Below, one piece after another: positions 17,978 through 26,591 of a stretch of 39,307 nt of DNA. Positions within the stretch are counted from its first letter, which is position 1; each line of letters opens with the position of its first letter. Origin of the DNA: an uncultured Bacteroidales bacterium (GTDB lineage: Bacteria; Bacteroidota; Bacteroidia; Bacteroidales; Paludibacteraceae); assembly GCA_900320865.1 (NCBI GenBank), contig ONTT01000017.1, positions 1 to 39,307 on the forward strand, written 5' to 3'. The translations under genes were made by a program, and so were the position numbers. Below the pieces are notes generated by a model. The model saw only the letters and a program-made list of their open reading frames with translations, did not search any database and had not been told where the DNA came from.

Positions 17978-18885
17978 TGAAATATGCGAGAGAAATAAAG
18001 GTCGGCGTACTGGCAGCTGTTTGCTTGTTCCTCCTTTTCTTCGGTTTTAATTTCCTTAAGGGTAAGAATATCTTTTCCCCTACCAATTCGTATCATGGCA
18101 TTTATGCCCATTTACATGGCTTGGAAGAGCAGGCTGCCGTGTATGTGTGCGGACATAAAGTGGGTCAGGTGAATGCCATTCACTACGACTTCACGCGCGA
18201 CAGCGCCTTTATTGTAGATATCTCCATTAACAAAGATATTGCTTTACCGCAAGGCACGACTATGGCGCTTATCCCGGATGGACTCTTGGGCGGTGTGGCT
18301 GTGGAACTGCAATTACCTCAATCTACACCCTCTAATGACCAAGCACCTATAGAGAAAGGCTCCTACCTCTCTACCACCTATGTGCCGAGCCTGATGGAGA
18401 GTTTGCAGAGCGAATTGTTGGCGAAGGTGTCAGCGGCGGTAGAAGATGTGGATTCGCTTGTGGCGGAACTGAAGACGCAGGTGGAAGGCGATCATATCAA
18501 ACAATCGCTGGCGAACGTACATCGTATCTCCAATGATCTGACGAATGTTTCTTCCGGTCTGCGCTCCATGATGGCGCATCAAGTACCGGCAATCTTGAAT
18601 AATGCCGATACCGCCGTAGCGGACCTTAAGACCGTGGTAGCTGATGTGAAAAGAGCCGATATCCACGCCACTATCGCGCGCGTAGATACAGCTATCGATG
18701 GTGTGAATGCCGTCATCGCAGATGTGCGCTCTCAAGAGGGTACGCTCGGTAAACTCATGTATGATAAATCGCTCTATAATCACATCGATGCAGCCGTTAT
18801 TTCGGCCGACTCTCTGCTCGTTGACCTGAAGGCGCACCCAAAGCGATATGTCCATTTCTCCGTTTTCGGGAAAAAAGATAAATAA
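17977..18885 (+). CDS. MlaD/MCE family lipid-transport protein
   Basis: The 302-residue product has one N-terminal membrane anchor (VGVLAAVCLFLLFFGFNFLKG) followed by a single MCE domain (about 35-120: VYVCGHKVGQVNAIHYD ... IPDGLLGGVAVELQL) and a long helical tail. This is the pattern of MlaD, the periplasmic substrate-binding subunit of an ABC phospholipid transporter. The ATPase and permease genes are not adjacent here. Start and amidase stop share TAATG, so the two are co-translated. A strong terminator follows at 18959. Confidence 0.9.
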   Translation: MKYAREIKVGVLAAVCLFLLFFGFNFLKGKNIFSPTNSYHGIYAHLHGLEEQAAVYVCGHKVGQVNAIHYDFTRDSAFIVDISINKDIALPQGTTMALIPDGLLGGVAVELQLPQSTPSNDQAPIEKGSYLSTTYVPSLMESLQSELLAKVSAAVEDVDSLVAELKTQVEGDHIKQSLANVHRISNDLTNVSSGLRSMMAHQVPAILNNADTAVADLKTVVADVKRADIHATIARVDTAIDGVNAVIADVRSQEGTLGKLMYDKSLYNHIDAAVISADSLLVDLKAHPKRYVHFSVFGKKDK

Positions 18886-18958
18886 AATGCTCAAAATAGG
18901 CGTGAAACACGTGTTCCGCTGTTTGTATATTTTCTAAATAGCAAAAAAATAATTCTAT

Positions 18959-18998
18959 GCGTAATGCCTTGTGTTTTCGGGGCATTACGCTATTTTTT
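18959..18998 (+). terminator. Rho-independent terminator after the MCE gene
   Basis: A perfect 10-bp stem (GCGTAATGCC/GGCATTACGC, 18959-18968 and 18981-18990) with a 12-nt loop, followed by TATTTTTT. It ends the amidase-MCE transcript 70 nt after the stop. Confidence 0.85.
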
Positions 18999-19162
18999 AT
19001 CAAAAAAATGCTACTAACTATTGCAAATACGGAAAGTGCTGTAAATCAGTTAGTTACATGTTGATAACTTTCGTAAGTTGCTGAATTTCAGTTATTTACA
19101 CCTAACTTATTGAAAATACGCGAGTTACGTGTATGGGCAAAAACAGGTGATTTTTAAAAATT
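18999..19162. other. AT-rich region upstream of dnaA with DnaA-box-like sites
   Basis: Between the MCE terminator and the dnaA promoter lies about 160 bp with no gene. It contains TGTTGATAA (around 19058-19066), one mismatch from the DnaA box TGTGGATAA, and a weaker TTATTTACA (around 19094). These could mediate DnaA autoregulation or belong to an origin; two weak boxes do not establish an origin. Confidence 0.35.
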
Positions 19163-19194
19163 TGCTCATGTCAAAAAAAAGCAGTACCTTTGCA
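19163..19194 (+). promoter_or_regulatory. Promoter of dnaA
   Basis: TTG at 19163-19165, 20-nt spacer, TACCTTTGC at 19186-19194. The spacer and flanks (TCATGTC, eight A, GCAG, TAC) are almost identical to those of the tRNA-Glu promoter at 25101-25132. Transcription would start close before the dnaA ATG at 19213, leaving a very short leader. Confidence 0.8.
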
Positions 19195-19212
19195 CTCGAT
19201 TTCGACTAAAAA

Positions 19213-20571
19213 ATGCAACAAACACTCTTACAACAATGGGCTCAATGTCAGACCATTTTGGCTGACAACATGACAAGCAGCGCTTACCAGACATGGTTCG
19301 CGCCGATTGTGCCTTTGCAGTTCGCGGAGGGAGTGTTGGTGCTGCAGGTGAAATCGCAATTTGTAGCGGAGTATATCGAAGAGAATTATATTCCTTTATT
19401 ATCGTCCGCGATCTACCGCGTGTTTGGTCAAGGCACCCGTCTGGAGTACCGTGTGTTGATTGATTCGGCTTCCGGTGCTACTACGAATCTGCCTTCTAAC
19501 GGTTCGACGGTTCAGAACAACGCTAATCGCAATGCTAAGCAGGATTTCGAATCGCAGTTGAATGGTTTATATACTTTCGATACCTTCATTGCCGGTCTTC
19601 CTAATAAATTAGCGCGCACGGCGGGTCTGGCTATTGCTAAACAACCGGGCTATACGGCTTTCAACCCCTTGTTCATCTACGGTGGTAGTGGGGTAGGTAA
19701 GACTCACTTGGCAAACGCGATCGGTCATCAAGTACAGGCGCTTTTCCCGCAGGCGCGCGTGCTATACGTGAGCGCAAATACCTTTAAATTACAATATCAG
19801 GATGCTACGAAATGCAATCGCATTCCCGATTTCCTGAATTTCTATCAGTCGGTAGACGTTCTGATTGTAGATGATATCCAGTATTTTGCTGGTTTGAAGG
19901 GTACGCAAGACACCTTCTTCCATATCTTCAATTACTTGCAGCAGAGCCGCAAGCAGTTGATTCTTACCTCCGATAGACCACCGGTAGAGTTGAAGGATAT
20001 CGAGGAGCGTCTGCTTACCCGTTTTAAATGGGGTTTGGCGGCGGAGATTCAGAAACCCGATTACCAGTTGCGTCGTGATATCTTAGTATCGAAGATGCGT
20101 CGCGATGGCATCACCTTGAGTGAGGATGTAGTGGATTTTATTGCACAGAACGTGCGCGAGTCCGTGCGTGACTTGGAAGGTGTGCTCGCTTCCCTCTTAG
20201 CGCACTCCACGCTGACAGACAAAGAAATCGACTTGGCTTTGGCGGAGAAAGTAGTGAGTCATATCGTGCTTATCCAACCGCGTATGGTGACCGTAGAGGA
20301 CGTGATAAGCAAGGTAACCAAGCACTACAGCTTGCCGGAGAAAGCCTTGTCGGCGCAGAACCGCTCGCGCGAGGTTTCGCAAGCGCGTCATATTGCTATT
20401 TATTTATGCAAGCAGTTGACCAACTGTTCACTCAATGAGATTGGACAGAAGATGGGCCATCGTTCTCATGCTACCGTGCTTCACTCGGTATCGCTCATTA
20501 AAGAGCAAATAGAGTTTGATGCCGTGCTTCGTCAGCAGGTAAGCCAATTGGAAAAATCGCTGATTAGTTAA
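19213..20571 (+). CDS. dnaA: Chromosomal replication initiator protein DnaA
   Basis: A 452-residue protein with all four DnaA domains: N-terminal DnaB-interacting domain (WAQCQTILADNMTSSAYQTWFAPI), a flexible N/S-rich linker (about 90-112), the AAA+ domain with Walker A GGSGVGKTHL, Walker B VLIVDDIQ and sensor DRPP, and the C-terminal helix-turn-helix with NRSREVSQARHIAIYLCKQL and GHRSHATVLHS that binds DnaA boxes. It initiates replication at oriC. Single-gene transcript, with its own promoter and a shared terminator at 20603 facing groEL. Confidence 0.97.
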   Translation: MQQTLLQQWAQCQTILADNMTSSAYQTWFAPIVPLQFAEGVLVLQVKSQFVAEYIEENYIPLLSSAIYRVFGQGTRLEYRVLIDSASGATTNLPSNGSTVQNNANRNAKQDFESQLNGLYTFDTFIAGLPNKLARTAGLAIAKQPGYTAFNPLFIYGGSGVGKTHLANAIGHQVQALFPQARVLYVSANTFKLQYQDATKCNRIPDFLNFYQSVDVLIVDDIQYFAGLKGTQDTFFHIFNYLQQSRKQLILTSDRPPVELKDIEERLLTRFKWGLAAEIQKPDYQLRRDILVSKMRRDGITLSEDVVDFIAQNVRESVRDLEGVLASLLAHSTLTDKEIDLALAEKVVSHIVLIQPRMVTVEDVISKVTKHYSLPEKALSAQNRSREVSQARHIAIYLCKQLTNCSLNEIGQKMGHRSHATVLHSVSLIKEQIEFDAVLRQQVSQLEKSLIS

Positions 20572-20602
20572 AATCAGAGATAGTAAATCAAAAAAAGCAA
20601 AG

Positions 20603-20631
20603 AAAAAAGGCACCGCTTGGTGCCTTTTTTT
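20603..20631. terminator. Bidirectional terminator between dnaA and groEL
   Basis: AAAAAAGGCACC-GCTT-GGTGCCTTTTTTT: a 12-bp stem counting the A/T pairs, with a T run on both strands. It sits between the convergent dnaA and groEL genes and can serve both. Confidence 0.85.
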
Positions 20632-20632
20632 A

Positions 20633-22279
<1,647 letters not shown>

Positions 22280-22305
22280 TTAAATCTTAAATTTTAAATC
22301 TTAAA

Positions 22306-22581
22306 TTATTTGATTATGGCAAGAACGTCGTTCTGCCTCATAATCAAATATTTCTCGCCTTCGAGTTCGAGTTCCGTGCCGGCATATTTACCGTACAGCA
22401 CTTGGTCTCCGGCTTTGAGAACCATTGCCTCGTCTTTTGTGCCTTCGCCTACGGCGAGAACCTCACCGCGTGACGGTTTTTCTTTCGCACTATCCGGAAT
22501 GATGATACCTCCGACAGTCTTCTCTTCTGCAGCTGCGGGCTTGATCAGCACGCGGTCTGCTAATGGTTGAATCTTACTCAT
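22306..22581 (-). CDS. groES: 10-kDa co-chaperonin GroES
   Basis: A 91-residue lid protein for GroEL. The start [15 protein letters not shown] and the mobile-loop region ([27 protein letters not shown]) are typical. ATG 22581 gives the normal length; a longer frame to 22632 would add 17 atypical residues. Upstream, at 22638-22670, are two adjacent hairpins. No CIRCE element (TTAGCACTC/GAGTGCTAA) and no standard -33/-7 promoter were found, so heat-shock control must use another signal. Confidence 0.96.
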   Translation of the reverse strand: MSKIQPLADRVLIKPAAAEEKTVGGIIIPDSAKEKPSRGEVLAVGEGTKDEAMVLKAGDQVLYGKYAGTELELEGEKYLIMRQNDVLAIIK

Positions 22582-22637
22582 AGTATTTTGTTGTTTTAAA
22601 TTTGAATCAATTTTCACTTCAATACGCTTCAACTTCT

Positions 22638-22670
22638 ATGCCAAAGGCATTCTGTCTGCCAAAATGGCAG
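22638..22670 (-). promoter_or_regulatory. Two adjacent hairpins upstream of groES
   Basis: ATGCC-AAA-GGCAT at 22638-22650 and CTGCCA-AAA-TGGCAG at 22656-22670, both with 3-nt loops, about 60-90 nt upstream of the groES start. They could be an operator or a 5' leader structure for heat-shock control; geometry also resembles the hairpins at 870-1647. Confidence 0.4.
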
Positions 22671-22739
22671 ATTTGCCTGTGGAGATACGGTAAAAACGGC
22701 CAATTATGCATTATTATGACGATTATTTTTATTAAATTT

Positions 22740-22771
22740 TTGCAAATATGCAAAAAATGTTGTACTTTTGC
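22740..22771 (+). promoter_or_regulatory. Promoter of menG
   Basis: TTG at 22740-22742, 20-nt spacer, TACTTTTGC at 22763-22771. The ATG at 22780 follows within about 9 nt, so the transcript is leaderless or nearly so. Confidence 0.75.
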
Positions 22772-22779
22772 GGTCTCTT

Positions 22780-23487
22780 ATGGAAGAAAAACAACAAATA
22801 GGTCAACTCTTTGACCGAATTGCCGGTACATATGATGGCTTGAATCATGGTCTGTCGATGAATACCGACCGTCGATGGCGTCGGAAGACAGTGAAGTGCA
22901 TGCCTGAAGCAGAGCACGTGTTAGATGTAGCTATCGGGACGGCAGATTTGACGATTGAGATGTTGCGAAAAGGGAAAGCTCTGCATGTAACTGGTATTGA
23001 TTTATCGGATAACATGATGGCGATAGGAAAGTCGAAAGTAGAAAGTAGAAAGTGGAAAGATCGGGTAGAATTTGTGCATGGCAATGCGCAATCCATGCCG
23101 TTTGAAGAGACGTCGTTTGATGGTGTGACTTGTGCGTTCGGTTGTCGGAATTTCCAGAACTTGGATGAAGGGTTGCAGGAGATGTATCGGGTACTCAAAC
23201 CCGGTGGACAAGTGACGATCTTGGAGTTCTCTTATCCTTCTAACCGACTCGTGCGAGCGATGTATGACCTCTATTTCTCACATATTTTGCCTACGATAGG
23301 TCGTATCGTCAGTCGCGATAAGACGGCTTATACGTATCTCAACAAGAGCGTGAAGCATTTCTGCTGGGGAGATGAGTTTGTCAAGCATCTATTAGATGCC
23401 GGATTTGCCGAAACTTCGTATAAAAACCTCTCTTTCGGCATAGCCATGATCTATACAGCAAAAAAAATCATAAATCAAGAATCATAA
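22780..23487 (+). CDS. menG: Demethylmenaquinone/ubiquinone C-methyltransferase (MenG/UbiE)
   Basis: A 235-residue SAM-dependent methyltransferase catalysing the last step of menaquinone synthesis; Bacteroidota use menaquinone. UbiE/MenG motifs: FDRIAGTYDGLNHGLSMNTDRRWRR at the start, SAM motif VLDVAIGTADLTIEML, FEETSFDGVTCAFGCRNFQNLDEGLQEMYRVLKPGG and the C-terminal YTYLNKSVKHFCWGDEF. The usual DVATGTGD reads DVAIGTAD, a small deviation in the SAM loop. ATG 22780 follows the -7 box; the GTG-like longer start is unlikely. The Dabb gene follows after 14 nt of AT-rich linker. Confidence 0.93.
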   Translation: MEEKQQIGQLFDRIAGTYDGLNHGLSMNTDRRWRRKTVKCMPEAEHVLDVAIGTADLTIEMLRKGKALHVTGIDLSDNMMAIGKSKVESRKWKDRVEFVHGNAQSMPFEETSFDGVTCAFGCRNFQNLDEGLQEMYRVLKPGGQVTILEFSYPSNRLVRAMYDLYFSHILPTIGRIVSRDKTAYTYLNKSVKHFCWGDEFVKHLLDAGFAETSYKNLSFGIAMIYTAKKIINQES

Positions 23488-23501
23488 ATCAAAAATCAAA
23501 T

Positions 23502-23810
23502 ATGGTAAAGCACATTATTCTTTGGAAACTTCGTTCGGAGTTAAGCGCTGCAGAAAAGCGCGAGAAATCAATCGCAATCAAGGCCGGTTTGGAAGGACTG
23601 AAAGGTCAAGTGCCCGGTTTGTTGGATATCCACGTTCAGATTGACGGAGTCTTGGAGACCAGTAATGCCGATCTCATGTTGGATTCTACCCTGGATAGCT
23701 TTGAGAGCCTCAAGGGATACGCCGTGCACCCCGCACATGTGGCGGTTGCGAATGGGGTTGTAAGACCGAATACGGAAATCAGAACGTGCCTCGATTTTCA
23801 GATCGATTAA
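23502..23810 (+). CDS. Dabb family protein (stress-response A/B barrel)
   Basis: A 102-residue dimeric alpha/beta-barrel protein. The motifs MVKHIILWKL, then the helix with EGLKGQVPGLLDIHVQID and LKGYAVHPAHVAVANGVVRP are typical of the Dabb family; exact functions vary and are mostly unknown. It follows menG by 14 nt and probably shares its promoter. Its last 4 nt overlap the convergent outer-membrane gene. Confidence 0.88.
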   Translation: MVKHIILWKLRSELSAAEKREKSIAIKAGLEGLKGQVPGLLDIHVQIDGVLETSNADLMLDSTLDSFESLKGYAVHPAHVAVANGVVRPNTEIRTCLDFQID

Positions 23811-24748
23811 CGTCTGCGAGGATTATAATAGTTATTCAGGATACGGCAATGGTCGCAATTAGACCAGCGGTATGAGATACTGATACCGAACTCGAACCAT
23901 CCATCGTTCCAGTGGATGTGCTCGTCGCCGTAACGATCCGTCCATTTACCGAAACTGTTACCCAAGGCCACTCCGTCGCTGTTCTGCGAAGGAGCCAATG
24001 GCCATGCATCCAGGTTCATATAATGGGTATCGATAAGGCCTTCCTGCAACATTGCATGGATACTCAGCATCCACGAGTCGGTCAAACGCCAACTCCAACC
24101 CAGACCTAACTGAACCATCGGCAGTAAACCGTATGTGCTACCGCGAAGCGGCGTGCGTACTTTCTGTCCATCCACACGAGCGTAGTAGTAGAACTCATAC
24201 TCCGTGATGATACTGGCCGTTAATGCAATACCGCCGTAAAGGAAGAATCCGGCACGGTTGAACGGATAGTACTCGACGCCTACCGCAGGTTGAACCAAGA
24301 TCGATTTGAACTTACGATAGTCATCGCGCGGCTCTGCCAGACTCTTGAACTTCAACTCGTTGTTACCATGCAACGTACCGCCCATTAAGGAGAAACGCAT
24401 GTTACAATGGTTACCGGCCGGCAGAGTATAAGCAAACGAGACACCGCCACCCAGACTGAAGTTGTTCATGTTCCAACCTCCATTGAATGCGATACCCTCG
24501 TTATCTACGTCTCCGAAGAAATATAAAGCAGAAACATTAAGCGTCACACCATGCGATACGAAATAATTTCGCATCGAATACAAACCTGTATTACGGTTTT
24601 GCTTCGCCCCCCAAACAATACGAGGCTTGCTATACCGATTCGTATTGTATTTGTTACTATTCGTGCGCGCAGAAAGCGGCAACGAAGCCGCTAAGAAAAG
24701 TCCTACAAAAAATAGTGCAATATGCGTGCGTAATTTCATGGTGCTCAT
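23807..24748 (-). CDS. Outer-membrane beta-barrel protein (DUF6089-like)
   Basis: A 313-residue protein with a signal peptide (HIALFFVGLFLAASLPLSA) and alternating hydrophobic/aromatic strands with Gly turns (LYFFGDVDNEG, NFSLGGGVSFAYTLP, GVEYYPF, MVQLGLGWSWRL). The closing part, FEFGISISYRWSNCDHC, is a terminal strand followed by a short basic tail. This fits a small outer-membrane barrel resembling Bacteroidota DUF6089 proteins. Role unknown. ATG 24748 or 24739 (MKLRTH) are both possible. It has its own promoter at 24769-24800. Confidence 0.75.
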   Translation of the reverse strand: MSTMKLRTHIALFFVGLFLAASLPLSARTNSNKYNTNRYSKPRIVWGAKQNRNTGLYSMRNYFVSHGVTLNVSALYFFGDVDNEGIAFNGGWNMNNFSLGGGVSFAYTLPAGNHCNMRFSLMGGTLHGNNELKFKSLAEPRDDYRKFKSILVQPAVGVEYYPFNRAGFFLYGGIALTASIITEYEFYYYARVDGQKVRTPLRGSTYGLLPMVQLGLGWSWRLTDSWMLSIHAMLQEGLIDTHYMNLDAWPLAPSQNSDGVALGNSFGKWTDRYGDEHIHWNDGWFEFGISISYRWSNCDHCRILNNYYNPRRR

Positions 24749-24768
24749 CTAACCCATCCAAACCGAGT

Positions 24769-24800
24769 GCAAAGGTACTAAAAATTTTTCATTCACGCAA
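24769..24800 (-). promoter_or_regulatory. Promoter of the outer-membrane barrel gene
   Basis: Minus strand: TTG (24800-24798), 20-nt spacer, TACCTTTGC (24777-24769), about 20 nt before the start codon. Confidence 0.75.
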
Positions 24801-24849
24801 ATATTTATTCATTTTTTTACAAAAAAATGTAAAATTAACAAAAAAACAC

Positions 24850-24876
24850 AAAAAAACCTGCGAATTGCAGGCTTTT
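24850..24876 (-). terminator. Terminator after the tRNA-like element
   Basis: Minus strand AAAAAGCCTGC-AATTC-GCAGGTTTTTTT: a stable stem and a T run, just downstream of the tRNA-like element at 24883-24973. Confidence 0.7.
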
Positions 24877-24882
24877 TCTGTA

Positions 24883-24973
24883 GTGCTACCCGGACTCGAA
24901 AAATCAGCTTGCTGATTAATCGTGCCCCTGTTTGGGGCTAAGAACCCCCGGTTACGAGTCCGTATATGTAGCA
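24883..24973 (-). other. tRNA-like structured element with a copy of the tRNA-Glu 3' end
   Basis: About 20 bp at 24881-24900 repeat the 3' end of the neighbouring tRNA-Glu (25002-25021). On the minus strand the element can close with TGCTA/TAGCA (24973-24969 and 24887-24883) and CGGACTCG/CGAGTCCG (24962-24955 and 24897-24890). Inside are three hairpins: AACC-GGG-GGTT, GCCCC-AAACA-GGGGC and AATCAGC-AA-GCTGATT. This is cloverleaf-like, but no anticodon arm or normal spacing makes it a real tRNA. It lies between two terminators. Function unknown. Confidence 0.5.
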
Positions 24974-24999
24974 AAAAGGAACCCGCAAGGTTCCTTTTT
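24973..24999 (-). terminator. Terminator of tRNA-Glu
   Basis: AAAAAGGAACC-CGCAA (loop read on the plus strand)-GGTTCCTTTTT, a perfect 11-bp stem just after the tRNA 3' end. Being symmetrical it could work in both directions. Confidence 0.85.
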
Positions 25000-25001
25000 A
25001 G

Positions 25002-25074
25002 TAGTGCTACCCGGACTCGAACCGGGGTTTACGGCGTGAGAGGCCGTTGTCCTAGGCCACTAGACGATAGCACC
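25002..25074 (-). tRNA. tRNA-Glu, anticodon CTC
   Basis: Read on the minus strand this is a complete 73-nt cloverleaf. Acceptor GGTGCTA pairs with TAGCACT (one G-T). The D arm is GTCT...GGAC, with the TCGTCTAGTGGCC context typical of tRNA-Glu. The anticodon stem ACGGC/GCCGT encloses loop CTCTCAC, giving anticodon CTC, which reads GAG. The T arm is CCCGG-TTCGAGT-CCGGG. The discriminator is A and CCA is not encoded. The gene has its own promoter (25101-25132) and terminator (24973-24999). Confidence 0.93.
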
Positions 25075-25100
25075 CTATTGCTCTTCGAACGAAAGCGGGT

Positions 25101-25132
25101 GCAAAAGTACTGCTTTTTTTTGACATGACCAA
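25101..25132 (-). promoter_or_regulatory. Promoter of tRNA-Glu
   Basis: Minus strand: TTG (25132-25130), 20-nt spacer with TCATGTC, eight A and GCAG, then TACTTTTGC (25109-25101). The spacer is nearly identical to that of the dnaA promoter. Confidence 0.8.
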
Positions 25133-25197
25133 ATTTTTTACAAAAAAAATGCACTTTGACATGCATTTTTTTTGATTATTGGTGCTAAAAATGGGTT

Positions 25198-25992
25198 TTA
25201 GAACCATCCAAAACGTCGAATTAGTCGTAACAAGCCGGTTGGGATGCACTGGATGACGGTGGTCAGGCAATGCCAGAAAACGGCCGGTATCGTCACTTTC
25301 GCCCTTCCTCTAAACAATGCCCGTAACGCACGGCGTACCAGTGTCTGCGGACTGACGATGATACCAAAGGCCTTGCCGAGCTTGGTGTAGGCCGGTTTGA
25401 TATTGTATAATCCCGTATCGACCGCACCGGGACTGACGTTCGTCACGTGTACGCCGTATTTGCGTAACTCGATATGCAGCGCGCGAGTGAAATGCGCTAA
25501 GAACGCTTTTGTACCTCCGTAGGTGCCTAAGCGCTGCGCGGCCATCTTCGAGGTCACGGAGCACACATTGAGGATATAACCCTTACCACGTGCTTTCATG
25601 TCCTGACCGAAGAGGTAACACAGCATCGCAGGCGTGTACATATGCAGGTTCATGATCAGACTCGTGAAGCCTTCGCTGTCATCCAATATATCTTTGTCGT
25701 GATAGACTCCGGCGTTATTGATCAGCACCTCCACCTCTATCTCGTGCGCGTGCGTATATTCGTATAGTTCGCGCGCGGAGGACTGCTGGCCCAAATCCAT
25801 GACGAGCGGAATTACCTCTAATCCGTTAACCCTCTCATCCCCTAATCCTTTCTTGATCTCTTCTGCCGCTTCGTTAATCTCCGGAACATTGCTGACAATA
25901 AGGAGGTTGTAGCCTCGTTTGGCCAGTTGTTTGGCGAACTCCAGACCGATTCCCGACGATGCGCCGGTGACTAATGCAAAGTGAGTATTCAT
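25198..25992 (-). CDS. Short-chain dehydrogenase/reductase (SDR)
   Basis: A 264-residue NAD(P)-dependent oxidoreductase with the classical SDR motifs: cofactor loop TGASSGIG at about residue 9, NNAG, catalytic Ser in NVCSVTSK, and YGGTK (YxxxK). PGAVDTGLY follows. The C-terminus is hydrophobic and basic (FWHCLTTVIQCIPTGLLRLIRR), suggesting membrane contact. The substrate cannot be read from sequence. ATG 25992 gives the classical start MNTHFALVTGASSGIG. An AT-rich linker precedes it and the tRNA gene follows downstream. Confidence 0.9.
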   Translation of the reverse strand: MNTHFALVTGASSGIGLEFAKQLAKRGYNLLIVSNVPEINEAAEEIKKGLGDERVNGLEVIPLVMDLGQQSSARELYEYTHAHEIEVEVLINNAGVYHDKDILDDSEGFTSLIMNLHMYTPAMLCYLFGQDMKARGKGYILNVCSVTSKMAAQRLGTYGGTKAFLAHFTRALHIELRKYGVHVTNVSPGAVDTGLYNIKPAYTKLGKAFGIIVSPQTLVRRALRALFRGRAKVTIPAVFWHCLTTVIQCIPTGLLRLIRRFGWF

Positions 25993-26541
25993 ATTCAATC
26001 TCAAATTTCAAATCTCATTTTTAACTTTCTACAACCGTTCAACCAAAGTAAGTCCGTTTTTGCGTCCCATATAATAGCCTTCGAACATACTCTCAAAAAT
26101 TTGTGCAAAATTATAAAAATATTTGCACATACACAAATTTTTTTTATTTTTCCAATGTCAATGAGTATATAATAGTTCACATCGGGTCCCATTCGTCCGC
26201 TTAGTTCGCAAGAATTAGGTGTTGAGCACCTCACCGATTATGAGTTGTTGTTCGCGACCACAATCGCTTGCCGAGTAATACTTCTTCCATCTCCATCTAA
26301 ACATTTAACACCCTTCATTCGTTAATTCATTAATTCTATAATTCTTTAATTCTTTAATTCGTTTATTCGTTCACCCGTTAAATTGGGGCTAATTAGGGCG
26401 TAAAGGGTCAAACCTTTGCGCCTTTTGAATTTGTAGTATTCCAACCCCTATTATTTGGCATGATTTATTATGTTGGATTGACGATTTTGTGCAATAAATT
26501 CATCGTACTGCATAAAAAAGTATATTTTTTGTGCAATAAAC
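25993..26541. other. Gene-free left edge of the accessory island
   Basis: About 550 bp with no convincing gene. It contains AT-rich linker words next to the SDR start, a small hairpin AGGTG-TTGAG-CACCT near 26218-26231, a run of ATTCnTTA-type words (26316-26377) and the first copy of the 34-bp repeat (26387-26420). Confidence 0.6.
26387..26420. repeat. 34-bp direct repeat, left copy
   Basis: Identical over 34 bp to 34472-34505, in the same orientation. It starts GGCTAATTAGGGCG and ends AACCTTTGCG. Inside is a hairpin GCGTAAAGG/CCTTTGCGC with one G-T pair. The two copies bracket the 8-kb accessory segment. Confidence 0.85.
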
Positions 26542-26573
26542 TTGCATAATTGAATAAAAAGTAGTACCTTTGC
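26542..26573 (+). promoter_or_regulatory. Promoter of the AAA/DUF4143 ATPase
   Basis: TTG at 26542-26544, 20-nt spacer, TACCTTTGC at 26565-26573, about 19 nt before the ATG at 26592. Confidence 0.78.
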
Positions 26574-26591
26574 CGCAAAATTTGGAAAAAG

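Noticed and set aside
24883-24973. A second functional tRNA
   Set aside because: The 3' end matches tRNA-Glu, but D arm, anticodon arm and spacing are wrong, with no proper anticodon loop.
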